From positions 1-12,317 of the forward strand of contig QMZJ01000020.1 of the NCBI GenBank assembly GCA_003663115.1: 12,317 bases of DNA, read 5' to 3'. The notes beneath the pieces are model-generated. The model did not search any database and was not told the origin of the DNA. It worked only from the letters and a program-made list of their open reading frames with translations. Positions 1 through 6,188 of this stretch are shown piece after piece. Position 1 is the stretch's first letter. Each line of letters opens with the position of its first letter. Origin of the DNA: Candidatus Altarchaeales archaeon (GTDB lineage: Archaea; Altiarchaeota; Altiarchaeia; IMC4; QMZM01). The position numbers were made by a program, and so were the translations under genes.

Positions 1-1
1 G

Positions 2-508
2 CTAAATGCCTGCGGGAGGCAGGACGAGTCGGAGATAGGGGTTCGGGTTTGCTTGGGGGACAGGGGAGAGTACTGGACGAGGGCGAAGGGCATACTTCAG
101 AAACACAGGAGAATGTTGAGGGAGGGCATTGAATATCTCGAGGAGATTGGAACCAAGAGCATGGAAAGATTCAATTACTTCGATTCCGAGGGCCTCATTG
201 GCGAGAACATTATCGGTGTAGTGGCTGGAATGGCATACGGGGCCGGGATAATACCCCCGAATAAACCAATCCTGGCATTTGCGGATGACAGGGATGATCC
301 AGAATTTTTAAAGGTATCTGCGAGAGCGAACTGGGATTTAATTGGGAGAGGAATACATCTGGGAAACGCAATGAGAGAATGCAGCAGAGCCGTCGGTGGC
401 GATGGGGGGGGCCATGATATTGCGGCCGGGGCCCGAGTTCCAAGGGAGAAGAAGGAGGAGTTTCTGAGGTGTGTTGATAAGATCTTTAACAAACAGCTGA
501 GGGGTTAA
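2..508 (+). CDS. recJ: RecJ-like DHH/DHHA1 phosphoesterase, C-terminal part (5' truncated by window)
   Basis: This is the C-terminal part of an archaeal RecJ-like single-strand nuclease/phosphoesterase. The reading frame is open from base 2, so the gene begins before the window; the TTG at 53 is only an internal codon. The upstream in-frame residues LNACGR lead smoothly into CLGDRGEYW. The clearest mark is the DHHA1 glycine motif GGGHDIAAGA near the C terminus, which binds nucleic acid in this family. The N-terminal DHH catalytic motifs lie outside the window. In archaea such proteins are linked to DNA repair and replication (GAN/RecJ relatives) or to RNA trimming, and the fragment does not decide between these. 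It lies 121 bases before rpsO on the same strand, a neighbour pair seen in many archaea. The family call is sure; the exact substrate is not. Confidence 0.88.
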   Translation, partial: LNACGRQDESEIGVRVCLGDRGEYWTRAKGILQKHRRMLREGIEYLEEIGTKSMERFNYFDSEGLIGENIIGVVAGMAYGAGIIPPNKPILAFADDRDDPEFLKVSARANWDLIGRGIHLGNAMRECSRAVGGDGGGHDIAAGARVPREKKEEFLRCVDKIFNKQLRG

Positions 509-510
509 CT

Positions 511-518
511 TTTATATA
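511..518 (+). promoter_or_regulatory. TATA box of rpsO
   Basis: TTTATATA begins three bases after the recJ-like stop codon and matches the archaeal TATA consensus. A start about 25 bases downstream would give rpsO a leader of roughly 85-90 bases, unlike the leaderless look of most other genes here. The start site is inferred, not seen. Confidence 0.6.
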
Positions 519-539
519 TCAATTCCAATAGATTACTTC

Positions 540-629
540 GTAGGCTAGTCATCCTTGTTCTTGGATGGAACGGATTTCGATCTTTTCCATGCCGAGATAG
601 AATTGTAGATTGGCAATCTTGGCTTTAAA
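540..629 (+). promoter_or_regulatory. rpsO leader with small hairpins and an 11-codon upstream ORF
   Basis: If transcription starts from the TATA box at 511-518, this is untranslated leader. It contains CATCC/GGATG (5 bp, 8-base loop, about 550-567) and AGATT-GGC-AATCT (about 606-618) just before the gene. A short frame, ATG at 565 to TAG at 598-600, would encode MERISIFSMPR. No clear Shine-Dalgarno precedes the rpsO ATG. Autoregulation of S15 is known in bacteria; here it is only a possibility. Confidence 0.3.
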
Positions 630-1082
630 ATGGCGAGAATTCACGCGAGAAGGAAGGGCAAGTCCGGCTCGAAACACCCATACAGGACATCAAAACCGGA
701 TTGGGTACCCTATGAAAGCAGGGAAATAGAGGAGTTGATAGTAAAGCTGGCAAAGGATGGAAATTCTCAAAGCAAGATTGGAATCATTCTCAGAGATCAG
801 TATGGAATCCCCAGCGTGAAGGATTTAACGGGGAAGAAGATAGGTTATTTCTTAAGGAAGAACAAACTGGAATCTAATTTACCGGAGGATATTCAGAATC
901 TCATAAGAAAGGCTGTAAACCTGAGAAAGCACTTAGAGAAACACAAAAAGGACAAACACAATAGAAGAGGTCTACAACTGATCGAATCAAAAATTAGGAG
1001 ACTTGCAAAGTATTATAAGAGAGAGGGCAGATTACCCAGTGATTGGAGATATGAACCAGAGAGGGCGAGATTAATGATCTAG
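630..1082 (+). CDS. rpsO: 30S ribosomal protein S15 (uS15), archaeal type
   Basis: This is uS15, a primary 16S rRNA-binding protein of the small subunit. At 150 aa it has the usual archaeal/eukaryotic length, with the N-terminal extension absent from the roughly 89-aa bacterial protein. The start MARIHARRKGKSGSKHPYR is the typical opening of archaeal S15. The conserved core follows: GNSQSKIGIILRDQYGIP, then the helical RNA-binding part with LRKHLEKHKKDKHNRRGL and KYYKREGRLPSDWRY. The ATG at 630 fits the family start. The gene ends in ATC TAG G, and those same bases reappear just before the real pcc1 start, showing that the rpsO tail took part in a local duplication. It probably shares a transcript with pcc1 and rps3ae unless the hairpins in between interfere. 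Confidence 0.97.
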   Translation: MARIHARRKGKSGSKHPYRTSKPDWVPYESREIEELIVKLAKDGNSQSKIGIILRDQYGIPSVKDLTGKKIGYFLRKNKLESNLPEDIQNLIRKAVNLRKHLEKHKKDKHNRRGLQLIESKIRRLAKYYKREGRLPSDWRYEPERARLMI

Positions 1083-1125
1083 GGTTATTATGAAGATTAT
1101 AGCGATATTAAAAACGGAATCAAAG
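1076..1125 (+). repeat. Direct repeat, copy 1: rpsO-end/pcc1-start junction
   Basis: GATCTAGG (1076-1083), ATGAA (1090-1094) and a perfect 20-base stretch, tattaaaaacggaatcaaag (1106-1125), recur in the same order at 1349-1392. Over the first 36 coding bases the two copies match at 30 positions by hand alignment. In copy 1 the ATG lies 7 bases after the rpsO stop, the spacing expected of the original gene junction. Confidence 0.85.
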
Positions 1126-1146
1126 TCGGGATTGGCCGACGACTAA
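1090..1146 (+). pseudogene. Truncated duplicate of the pcc1 5' end
   Basis: The frame reads MKIIAILKTESKSGLADD and then stops at TAA. Its first 12 residues parallel the real Pcc1 start, MKFKAVLKTESK. After the shared AAG codon the reading runs into the hairpin element, whose gactaagg sequence supplies the stop. This is best read as the original or a duplicated pcc1 beginning cut off by an insertion. It could still be translated as an 18-residue upstream peptide before pcc1. No promoter of its own is visible. Confidence 0.65.
1125..1140 (+). repeat. Hairpin-element unit, left half, copy 1
   Basis: GTCGGGATTGGCCGAC folds as a 5-bp stem (GTCGG/CCGAC) with a 6-base loop. The identical 16 bases recur at 1259-1274. 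Here they are followed at once by gactaaggtg (1141-1150). Confidence 0.8.
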
Positions 1147-1336
1147 GGTGCGTTTCGCCCTTCGGGCTCAAGCGCACTTAATATGATTCCATGATTGGGT
1201 ATTCAGTGGGGCTGAACGGAGTGAATGCCTCGCTTTCGCCAGCCTTTATTAAAGGATGGTCGGGATTGGCCGACCGCAAAACTGCAAAGCAGTTTTGGGT
1301 CCCTCGAATCTTTGATTCGAACGGACGACTAAGGTG
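1126..1336 (+). repeat. Composite palindromic (hairpin-array) element between rpsO and pcc1
   Basis: This gene-free stretch is packed with stem-loops. They are GTCGG/CCGAC (1125-1140); GTGCG/CGCAC around a GCCC-TTC-GGGC inner hairpin (1148-1177); GGTATTCA/TGAATGCC (1198-1229); CCTTT/AAAGG (1243-1255); GGTCGG/CCGACC (1258-1275); CAAAACTGC/GCAGTTTTG with loop AAA (1277-1297, extended by GACC/GGTC); and TCGAATC/GATTCGA with loop TTT (1304-1320, enclosed by GTCC/GGAC). The same 16-base left half and 13-base right half (gacgactaaggtg) occur twice. It could be a non-autonomous mobile repeat, a structured leader RNA for pcc1-rps3ae, or a small RNA gene. I saw no K-turn, ACA box or C/D boxes to support a guide RNA. 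Confidence 0.7.
1259..1336 (+). repeat. Hairpin-element unit, copy 2, carrying a 52-base two-hairpin insert
   Basis: Copy 2 has the same left half (1259-1274) and right half (1324-1336) as copy 1, but 52 extra bases (1275-1326) lie between them. The extra bases are two stem-loops and end in GAC, so the insert is bordered by GAC on both sides, like a 3-base target duplication. The reverse event, loss of the hairpins from copy 1, is equally possible. Confidence 0.7.
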
Positions 1337-1348
1337 TGGTTTATGTGG

Positions 1349-1392
1349 GATCTAGGATGAAATTCAAAGCCGTATTAAAAACGGAATCAAAG
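1349..1392 (+). repeat. Direct repeat, copy 2: rpsO-end/pcc1-start junction
   Basis: This is the partner of 1076-1125. GATCTAGG (1349-1356) abuts the ATG of functional pcc1 and looks like leftover rpsO stop-codon sequence. The perfect 20-base match is at 1373-1392, 267 bases after copy 1. Confidence 0.85.
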
Positions 1393-1578
1393 GATGCAAA
1401 AAGTGTCGCATCGGCACTAGATATAGATAACGTCAAGCTGGAAAAACTTCGGGTGGAAACAAAATCAGAAAGAGACAAGATATTAACCAGGATAGAAGCT
1501 GAAAACATCAATACATTGATAAATACACTGGACGATATAATACGCTGCCAGATAGTGGCCGAGAAGATTATTACATAA
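1357..1578 (+). CDS. pcc1: KEOPS complex subunit Pcc1
   Basis: Pcc1 is the small dimerising subunit of KEOPS, which with Kae1 makes the universal t6A modification at position 37 of ANN-decoding tRNAs. The 73-aa protein matches the short archaeal family: a beta strand MKFKAVLKTES, a helix KDAKSVASALDIDN, two strands (KLEKLRVETKSERDKILTRIEAENINTL) and a final helix LINTLDDIIRCQIVAEKII. I chose ATG 1357 over the in-frame GTG at 1336. The GTG would add MVYVGSR, made of element and rpsO-tail sequence rather than family sequence. A weak GTGGGA Shine-Dalgarno lies upstream. The gene ends 2 bases before rps3ae and is surely co-transcribed with it. Its 5' region was reshaped by the duplication described for 1076-1392. 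Confidence 0.88.
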   Translation: MKFKAVLKTESKDAKSVASALDIDNVKLEKLRVETKSERDKILTRIEAENINTLINTLDDIIRCQIVAEKIIT

Positions 1579-1580
1579 AA

Positions 1581-2138
1581 ATGGCAAAGAAGATAAGTTC
1601 ATGGAAGCAAAAATCGATCTATACAATAGTTGCCCCAGAAAACTTTGATTTTCAGGAGCTCGGGGACACCGTCGCGAATAGTCCAGAAAATTTGATTGGA
1701 AGGACGATAGATGTTTCATTGAGGGATCTAACCGGGGATAAAACAAAGCAGCACCTGAAGTTAGTGTTCGAGGTAAATGAGGTCAGGGATAATAAGGCAC
1801 ATACGAGATTCAAGGTATTTAATGTTAATCCAGGATATCTGAGATCGAAGGTTCGCAAGGGTACAAGCAAGATAGATTGTATACACAGGATTGACCTAGA
1901 GCCGAACTTAAGGGTTCAGGTCAAGGTCGTGGCGGTTACACATCAGAATACAAAGACATCCAGGGTTAGAGACATAACAGCCAGGATATTGGAGATCTTA
2001 GAGAAATACAGGAATACGAAATTGGATGACTTTATCCAGGCTGTTCTCTTCGGAAAACTGGGTACTGAGATCTACCGTGAGATAAAGAAGATAGTCCCCA
2101 TCAAGAGGGTTGAGATAGAGCAGGTTAAGGTTCTTTGA
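1581..2138 (+). CDS. rps3ae: 30S ribosomal protein S3ae (eS1)
   Basis: This small-subunit ribosomal protein occurs only in archaea and eukaryotes. The sequence starts MAKKISSWKQKSIYTIVAPENFDFQELGDTVA, which matches the family's W-K-x-K-x-W/Y-Y-T-I-x-A-P opening. Next come NLIGRTIDVSLRDLTGDKTKQHLKLVFEV, the most conserved eS1 segment, and a C-terminal region with DFIQAVLFGKLGTEIYREIKKIVPIKRVEI. The length of 185 aa is normal for archaea. It starts 2 bases after the pcc1 stop, so translation is probably coupled. It converges on the - strand operon, whose last gene ends 9 bases away, leaving almost no room for separate terminators. Confidence 0.96.
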   Translation: MAKKISSWKQKSIYTIVAPENFDFQELGDTVANSPENLIGRTIDVSLRDLTGDKTKQHLKLVFEVNEVRDNKAHTRFKVFNVNPGYLRSKVRKGTSKIDCIHRIDLEPNLRVQVKVVAVTHQNTKTSRVRDITARILEILEKYRNTKLDDFIQAVLFGKLGTEIYREIKKIVPIKRVEIEQVKVL

Positions 2139-2147
2139 TTTAATTGT

Positions 2148-2570
2148 TTAATCTGAGCTGTATATAACCTCCCTCTCAGTCAGATCGAGCACCAGGAATT
2201 TCTCTCTCATTTCCTTGAGGATATCGGAATTTTTTATCAGTTTTACAACGTCGGTTGCCTTGCATCCGGATTTGGAGCTTAGCAATAAGACTGCCATCCC
2301 GGGGGAAAATTCTAGGATACGCCACAGGTGCTTTAGAATCTCATCGAGGTTGCCAAATTCGATGGTAAAGGTTATATTTGGTTCGAGCCATATGAGATCT
2401 ATCTTGCCGAGATTTATACCGTAGCGAATCACGGATGTGTCTTTCCTGACTGTAAAACCGTGTTTTTCCCCAAGGCCTCTGTAATAATCTATTACCGCTT
2501 CCTTGTAACCGAGTTCAGAATTCTTTACATGCTCTTCCAGCTCCTCGAAGTTTGTTAGTATCTCTATCAT
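2148..2570 (-). CDS. Small uncharacterised protein, possibly PD-(D/E)XK nuclease-like
   Basis: I do not recognise a named family. The 140-aa soluble protein has an N-terminal helical part (NFEELEEHVKN...YKEAVIDYYRGLGEKHGFTV). A central segment follows, IDLIWLEPNITFTIEFG, then a helix EILKHLWRILEF and a strand AVLLLSSK. Asp58 and Glu71, in two hydrophobic strands and followed by a helix, resemble the core of PD-(D/E)XK nucleases. The usual Lys two residues after Glu is a Gly (E71-F-G73), so catalysis is doubtful and the match is inference only. The start ATG overlaps the nnr stop by 4 bases (ATGA), so it is translationally coupled as third gene of cdc48-nnr-orf. The gene is intact and its composition is like its neighbours'. 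Confidence 0.7.
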   Translation of the reverse strand: MIEILTNFEELEEHVKNSELGYKEAVIDYYRGLGEKHGFTVRKDTSVIRYGINLGKIDLIWLEPNITFTIEFGNLDEILKHLWRILEFSPGMAVLLLSSKSGCKATDVVKLIKNSDILKEMREKFLVLDLTEREVIYSSD

Positions 2571-3976
2571 TCGAATCCCCTGCAGAATTTTATCGCTTCG
2601 GGAATTTTATCTATGCAATCCGTTGCCGTTAGTGAATAACCAAATCTCTCAAGGGCGAGATCACCGGCCAGACCCGATAGGAATGCTCCCGCACAGGCTG
2701 CCGCGAATCCATCTGTTTTACAGGAGAGGGCACCAATGATTCCAGCTAACATATCCCCCGTTCCACCGACCGTCATGCCCACATTTCCGGTACGGTTTAA
2801 CCTCGTTTTTTCCCCGTTTGAGATAATATCTGTCTGACCTTTGAGAAGGATAACGCTTTTCGTTTTCCTTGCAAATTTTTTCACTATCTCTACCCGTTCA
2901 TCGAGATCCTCGTCATACTCCTTGAATAATGTCTTGAACTCCATTGCATGCGGCGTTAGTATGAAATTTTCCCTGATATGTTCTATCTTTATTAATTTCA
3001 ATGCATCGGCATCCAGGATTACCGGCTTGTTGATCTCTCTGAGGAGTCTCTTCAATGCATATCTCGTTTCATTCTCAGTCCCCAGCCCGTTTCCGATAAC
3101 CAGGGAATCAAAATTCATTTTTAGTATCTGTTCTACATCATCTCTCTCAAGATAAAATTCGGATCTTAAGGGATTTACTATTAGATCTGGATCGAGTTGC
3201 ATTCTTTCAGACACACAGGAGGGACAGCATATTATCGCTAAATCAACCCCGGTTCTGAGGGCCGCCCTACCAACCAGTGCGGGGGTTCCAGTAAACTCCT
3301 TACTGCCCCCTATTATGAGCAATCTGCCAAAGTCTCCCTTGTGTTCGTATCCATGCCTCCTGGGCATAGCCAGATAGACATCACCGGGACCGCAGTAGAG
3401 TTCGGCCTCTCTGGGAATTCCGATATTCACAACTTTAGCATCTGCAGTTTTTGCGAGATGAAAGGAAAGAACGAGGTCGGCATTGATCCCGGGGGTCGGG
3501 CGATCGACGGCTATCTTATAGGCCCTTGATAGGTTTATAACATCCACCAGGCTTTTTATTGGCTCCCTTAGTTCGCCCTTTATACCGACGCCGACCAAGG
3601 AATCTATGATGAGGTCAAATTTATCCAGGTCCTTCTTTATTTTTTCGCAATCTCTGGAATCCCGGATGGTTTCGATCTCAACGGAATTTAGTTTTTTAAT
3701 TATGTCGAAATTCTTCTGGCACTCCCTACTTCTTCTCCCCGTCAGTGTATAGACTCTTACCCTCTTGCCAATGGAGGAGAGATGTCTCGCCGCAACTAAA
3801 CCATCACCGCCGTTATTTCCCAGACCAGAGAATACCGCGATGGAATTAAATTCTTCCGAGTTTCTGGCTATCTCCCTTCCGGCATTTTCCATTAACACGA
3901 GAGGCTCAATCCCCAGATAGGCAGAGTTCATGTCAATGGCTTTGCTTATCTCTGAAGAATTCATCTTTTTAGCCAT
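2567..3976 (-). CDS. nnr: Bifunctional NAD(P)H-hydrate repair enzyme Nnr (epimerase + ADP-dependent dehydratase)
   Basis: Nnr repairs damaged, hydrated NADH and NADPH in the cytoplasm. The N-terminal YjeF_N domain (about 1-205) epimerises R- and S-NAD(P)HX and shows GLGNNGGDGLVAARHL at 51-66. The C-terminal ribokinase-like domain (about 210-465) dehydrates S-NAD(P)HX using ADP. It shows LIIGGSKEFTGTPALVGRAA, LDADAL (321-326), TPHAMEF (341-347), LLKGQTD and the nucleotide-binding GGTGDMLAG (404-412), whose Asp408 is the expected catalytic base. At 469 aa it is a complete fused enzyme. The ATG at 3976 overlaps the cdc48 stop by 8 bases (TATGGCTAA); the Met at codon 5 is an alternative start. 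The pairing of metabolite repair with a protein-unfolding ATPase is unusual, but coupling alone does not prove a shared role. Confidence 0.95.
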   Translation of the reverse strand: MAKKMNSSEISKAIDMNSAYLGIEPLVLMENAGREIARNSEEFNSIAVFSGLGNNGGDGLVAARHLSSIGKRVRVYTLTGRRSRECQKNFDIIKKLNSVEIETIRDSRDCEKIKKDLDKFDLIIDSLVGVGIKGELREPIKSLVDVINLSRAYKIAVDRPTPGINADLVLSFHLAKTADAKVVNIGIPREAELYCGPGDVYLAMPRRHGYEHKGDFGRLLIIGGSKEFTGTPALVGRAALRTGVDLAIICCPSCVSERMQLDPDLIVNPLRSEFYLERDDVEQILKMNFDSLVIGNGLGTENETRYALKRLLREINKPVILDADALKLIKIEHIRENFILTPHAMEFKTLFKEYDEDLDERVEIVKKFARKTKSVILLKGQTDIISNGEKTRLNRTGNVGMTVGGTGDMLAGIIGALSCKTDGFAAACAGAFLSGLAGDLALERFGYSLTATDCIDKIPEAIKFCRGFE

Positions 3977-6140
3977 AGGCGGGGGTTAGCGTTTTCTCTC
4001 TGTCAATGATCCCCTCCTCGTATCTCTTCATATCGATCTTAGAAACAGATGGCTTTATCTTTTTCAGTGCCCTCTCAAAGTTTTCCCCGGTGACCCTGTC
4101 TGACTTTATGTTCTTCCTGAGTGCGATCATCGCGGCCTCCCTGCAAACTGCCTCAATATCGGCACCACTATAACCATTTGTTTTATTAGCAAGTTCCTCC
4201 AGATCAACATCGTGAAGGGGCATATTCCTCGTGTGTATCTTGAATATCTCCAATCTCGCATCTCTGTCTGGTGCCGGGACTAGAACCCTGCTGTCAAACC
4301 TACCGGGTCTCAGGAGTGATGGGTCCAGTATATCCGGCCTGTTTGTGGCCCCTATGACGATTACATTTTCCAGGGTTTCGATACCATCCATCTCGGTTAA
4401 CAATTGATTTACTACTGTCTCGGTTACGTGCGATCCGGCACTTACATCCCCACTCCTTCTAGGAGCAAGAGCGTCGATCTCGTCAAATAATATTATAGTT
4501 GGTGCCGTCTGTTTTGCCTTTTTGAATACCTCCCTCACCGCCCTCTCTGACTCACCAACCCACATCGAGAGCAATTCGGGTCCCTTAACGGCAATCAGAT
4601 TGGCTTCGGACTCACTTGCACATGCCTTAGCGAGAAGGGTCTTTCCACATCCCGGGGGGCCATAAAGAAGGACGGCTTTTGTTGGTCTTATCCCCATCCT
4701 TTTAAAGGCGTCGGGATATTTCATTGGCCACTCGACCGCCTCCTTCAATTCCTGCTTTATCTTTTCTAAGCCACCGATATCCTCCCATTTCACGTCGGGA
4801 ATCTCAACAAAGATCTCACGAAGTGCGGATGGGCTGACGCTTTTCATTGCTCCAACGAAGTCACGCTTCTCTACCCTCAGATTCTCGAGAACCTCTACCG
4901 GAATCTCCTCTCTTTCCAGATCGATTTTCGGTAGTACTCTCTTTAGTGCGTTCATTGCAGCCTCTCTCGTGAGAGCCTCCAGATCGGCACCGACGAAACC
5001 ATGGGTCGAATTTGCGATCTCATCCAGATCCACATCCTCCGCTAATGGCATTCCTCTCGTGTGTATCTGCAGGATCTCCTTTCTACCGTCCCTATCGGGG
5101 ACCCCTATCTCGATCTCGCGATCGAATCTCCCGGGTCTTCTTAGAGCGGGGTCTATCGAATCCTCCCTGTTCGTCGCTCCTATGACGATAACATTGCCTC
5201 TACCTACCAAACCATCCATTAGAGCCAATAGCTGAGCAACAACCCTTCTCTCCACCTCTCCCCTAACATCCTCTCTCTTCGGGGCTATAGAGTCTATCTC
5301 GTCTATAAAGATTATAGAAGGGGCATTTTCTTCGCCCTCCTTGAATATCTCTCGAAGCTTTCGCTCCGATTCTCCGTAATATTTGTCCATTATCTCCGGT
5401 CCATTTAGTGGTATGAAGTGGGCATTACTCTCACTGGCTACAGCTCTGGCAATTAGCGTTTTTCCCGTTCCGGGTGGGCCATAAAGCAGCACGCCCTTTG
5501 GTGGTTTAATACCCAATTTTTCAAATAATTCTGGATGCTTTATCGGGAGCTCGACCATCTCCCTTACCCTCGATATCTCCTCTTTTAGGCCCCCAATATC
5601 TTCATATCTAACTGCTGGCGCTTCTGCAACCTTCATCGGCTTTTCCTTTATCTCGAACTCTGTGAAATCCTGAACCTGAACTATATCCTTTGGTTCCGTC
5701 TTAGCTACTATAAAGGGTATCGCCTGTCCCAGGACCCCAATGGTTAAGGTATCACCGACGACCAGAGGTCTTCCCAGGAGCCTCTGTCTCAGATGTGCCC
5801 CGAAATCTCCACCAAACCGTATCTCATGTCTTGTGGGTGCTATAGTTACGCGTCTGGCACCCGAGAACTTGGCCTTTCTAACGATAACCCTGTCCCCCAG
5901 AGACGATTTAGAGTTCTGTCTCAGGATACCATCCATCCGTATGATACCCAATCTGCTGTCCTGTATGTGTGATGGCCAGACAATTGCTGCGGTCTTCTTT
6001 TTCCCCTCTATCTCTATGATATCGCCCGACGTTACATCTAAGTTTCTCATAGAATATTCATCTATCCTGGCTATACCCCTGCCAACATCATTCTGGAGGG
6101 CCTCCGCGACCTTTAGCTCAAGACCTTTCTTTCCGACCAT
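3969..6140 (-). CDS. cdc48: Cdc48/VAT-type AAA+ ATPase (two ATPase rings)
   Basis: This is the archaeal p97/Cdc48 homologue, a hexameric unfoldase that can feed proteins to the 20S proteasome. At 723 aa it is full length. The N domain (about 1-175) has the double-psi barrel and a second barrel. D1 carries Walker A GPPGTGKT (221-228), pore loop KYYGESE, Walker B IIFIDEID (276-283) and sensor ATNREDSIDPALRRPGRFD. D2 carries GPPGCGKT (494-501), pore loop MWVGESE, Walker B IILFDEID (549-556) and ATNRPDILDPSLLRPGRFD. All key residues look intact. The C terminus, TLTPAYG, fits loosely the hydrophobic-Tyr-X tail used to dock on the proteasome. It leads the cdc48-nnr-orf operon. A TATA-like box lies upstream at 6179-6186, and GGAAG-type purines precede the ATG. 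Confidence 0.97.
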   Translation of the reverse strand: MVGKKGLELKVAEALQNDVGRGIARIDEYSMRNLDVTSGDIIEIEGKKKTAAIVWPSHIQDSRLGIIRMDGILRQNSKSSLGDRVIVRKAKFSGARRVTIAPTRHEIRFGGDFGAHLRQRLLGRPLVVGDTLTIGVLGQAIPFIVAKTEPKDIVQVQDFTEFEIKEKPMKVAEAPAVRYEDIGGLKEEISRVREMVELPIKHPELFEKLGIKPPKGVLLYGPPGTGKTLIARAVASESNAHFIPLNGPEIMDKYYGESERKLREIFKEGEENAPSIIFIDEIDSIAPKREDVRGEVERRVVAQLLALMDGLVGRGNVIVIGATNREDSIDPALRRPGRFDREIEIGVPDRDGRKEILQIHTRGMPLAEDVDLDEIANSTHGFVGADLEALTREAAMNALKRVLPKIDLEREEIPVEVLENLRVEKRDFVGAMKSVSPSALREIFVEIPDVKWEDIGGLEKIKQELKEAVEWPMKYPDAFKRMGIRPTKAVLLYGPPGCGKTLLAKACASESEANLIAVKGPELLSMWVGESERAVREVFKKAKQTAPTIILFDEIDALAPRRSGDVSAGSHVTETVVNQLLTEMDGIETLENVIVIGATNRPDILDPSLLRPGRFDSRVLVPAPDRDARLEIFKIHTRNMPLHDVDLEELANKTNGYSGADIEAVCREAAMIALRKNIKSDRVTGENFERALKKIKPSVSKIDMKRYEEGIIDREKTLTPAYG

Positions 6141-6178
6141 CTTCGATCTTCCATGAGTAATATACTATGGATTTCAAT

Positions 6179-6186
6179 AAAATAAA
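6179..6186 (-). promoter_or_regulatory. TATA-like box for the cdc48 operon
   Basis: On the minus strand the sequence is TTTATTTT, about 39-46 bases before the cdc48 ATG and just upstream of its coding strand, next to the truD stop at 6189. It predicts a short leader of 12-15 bases. The 48-base truD-cdc48 gap suggests cdc48 can be transcribed independently, though read-through from truD is also likely. Confidence 0.45.
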
Positions 6187-6188
6187 TA

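Noticed and set aside
1191..1225. C/D-box or H/ACA guide RNA in the hairpin element
   Set aside because: atgattg and ctga are poor, badly spaced matches to C and D boxes, and no ACA follows any of the hairpins.
1299..1326. gattcgaac as a tRNA T-arm
   Set aside because: The bases form a simple 7-bp hairpin with loop TTT; no acceptor stem, D-arm or anticodon arm can be built around it.
1126..1336. CRISPR array
   Set aside because: Only two repeat copies, with unequal spacing and no further spacers or cas genes.
1336..1356. GTG at 1336 as the start of pcc1
   Set aside because: The added residues come from the hairpin element and duplicated rpsO-tail sequence, while ATG 1357 matches the Pcc1 family start.
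2841..3155. Plus-strand frame opposite nnr
   Set aside because: Shadow frame without recognisable protein character; the opposite strand is a clear Nnr coding region.
4969..5235. Plus-strand frame opposite cdc48
   Set aside because: Shadow of the highly conserved AAA+ domain; composition follows the opposite strand's codons.
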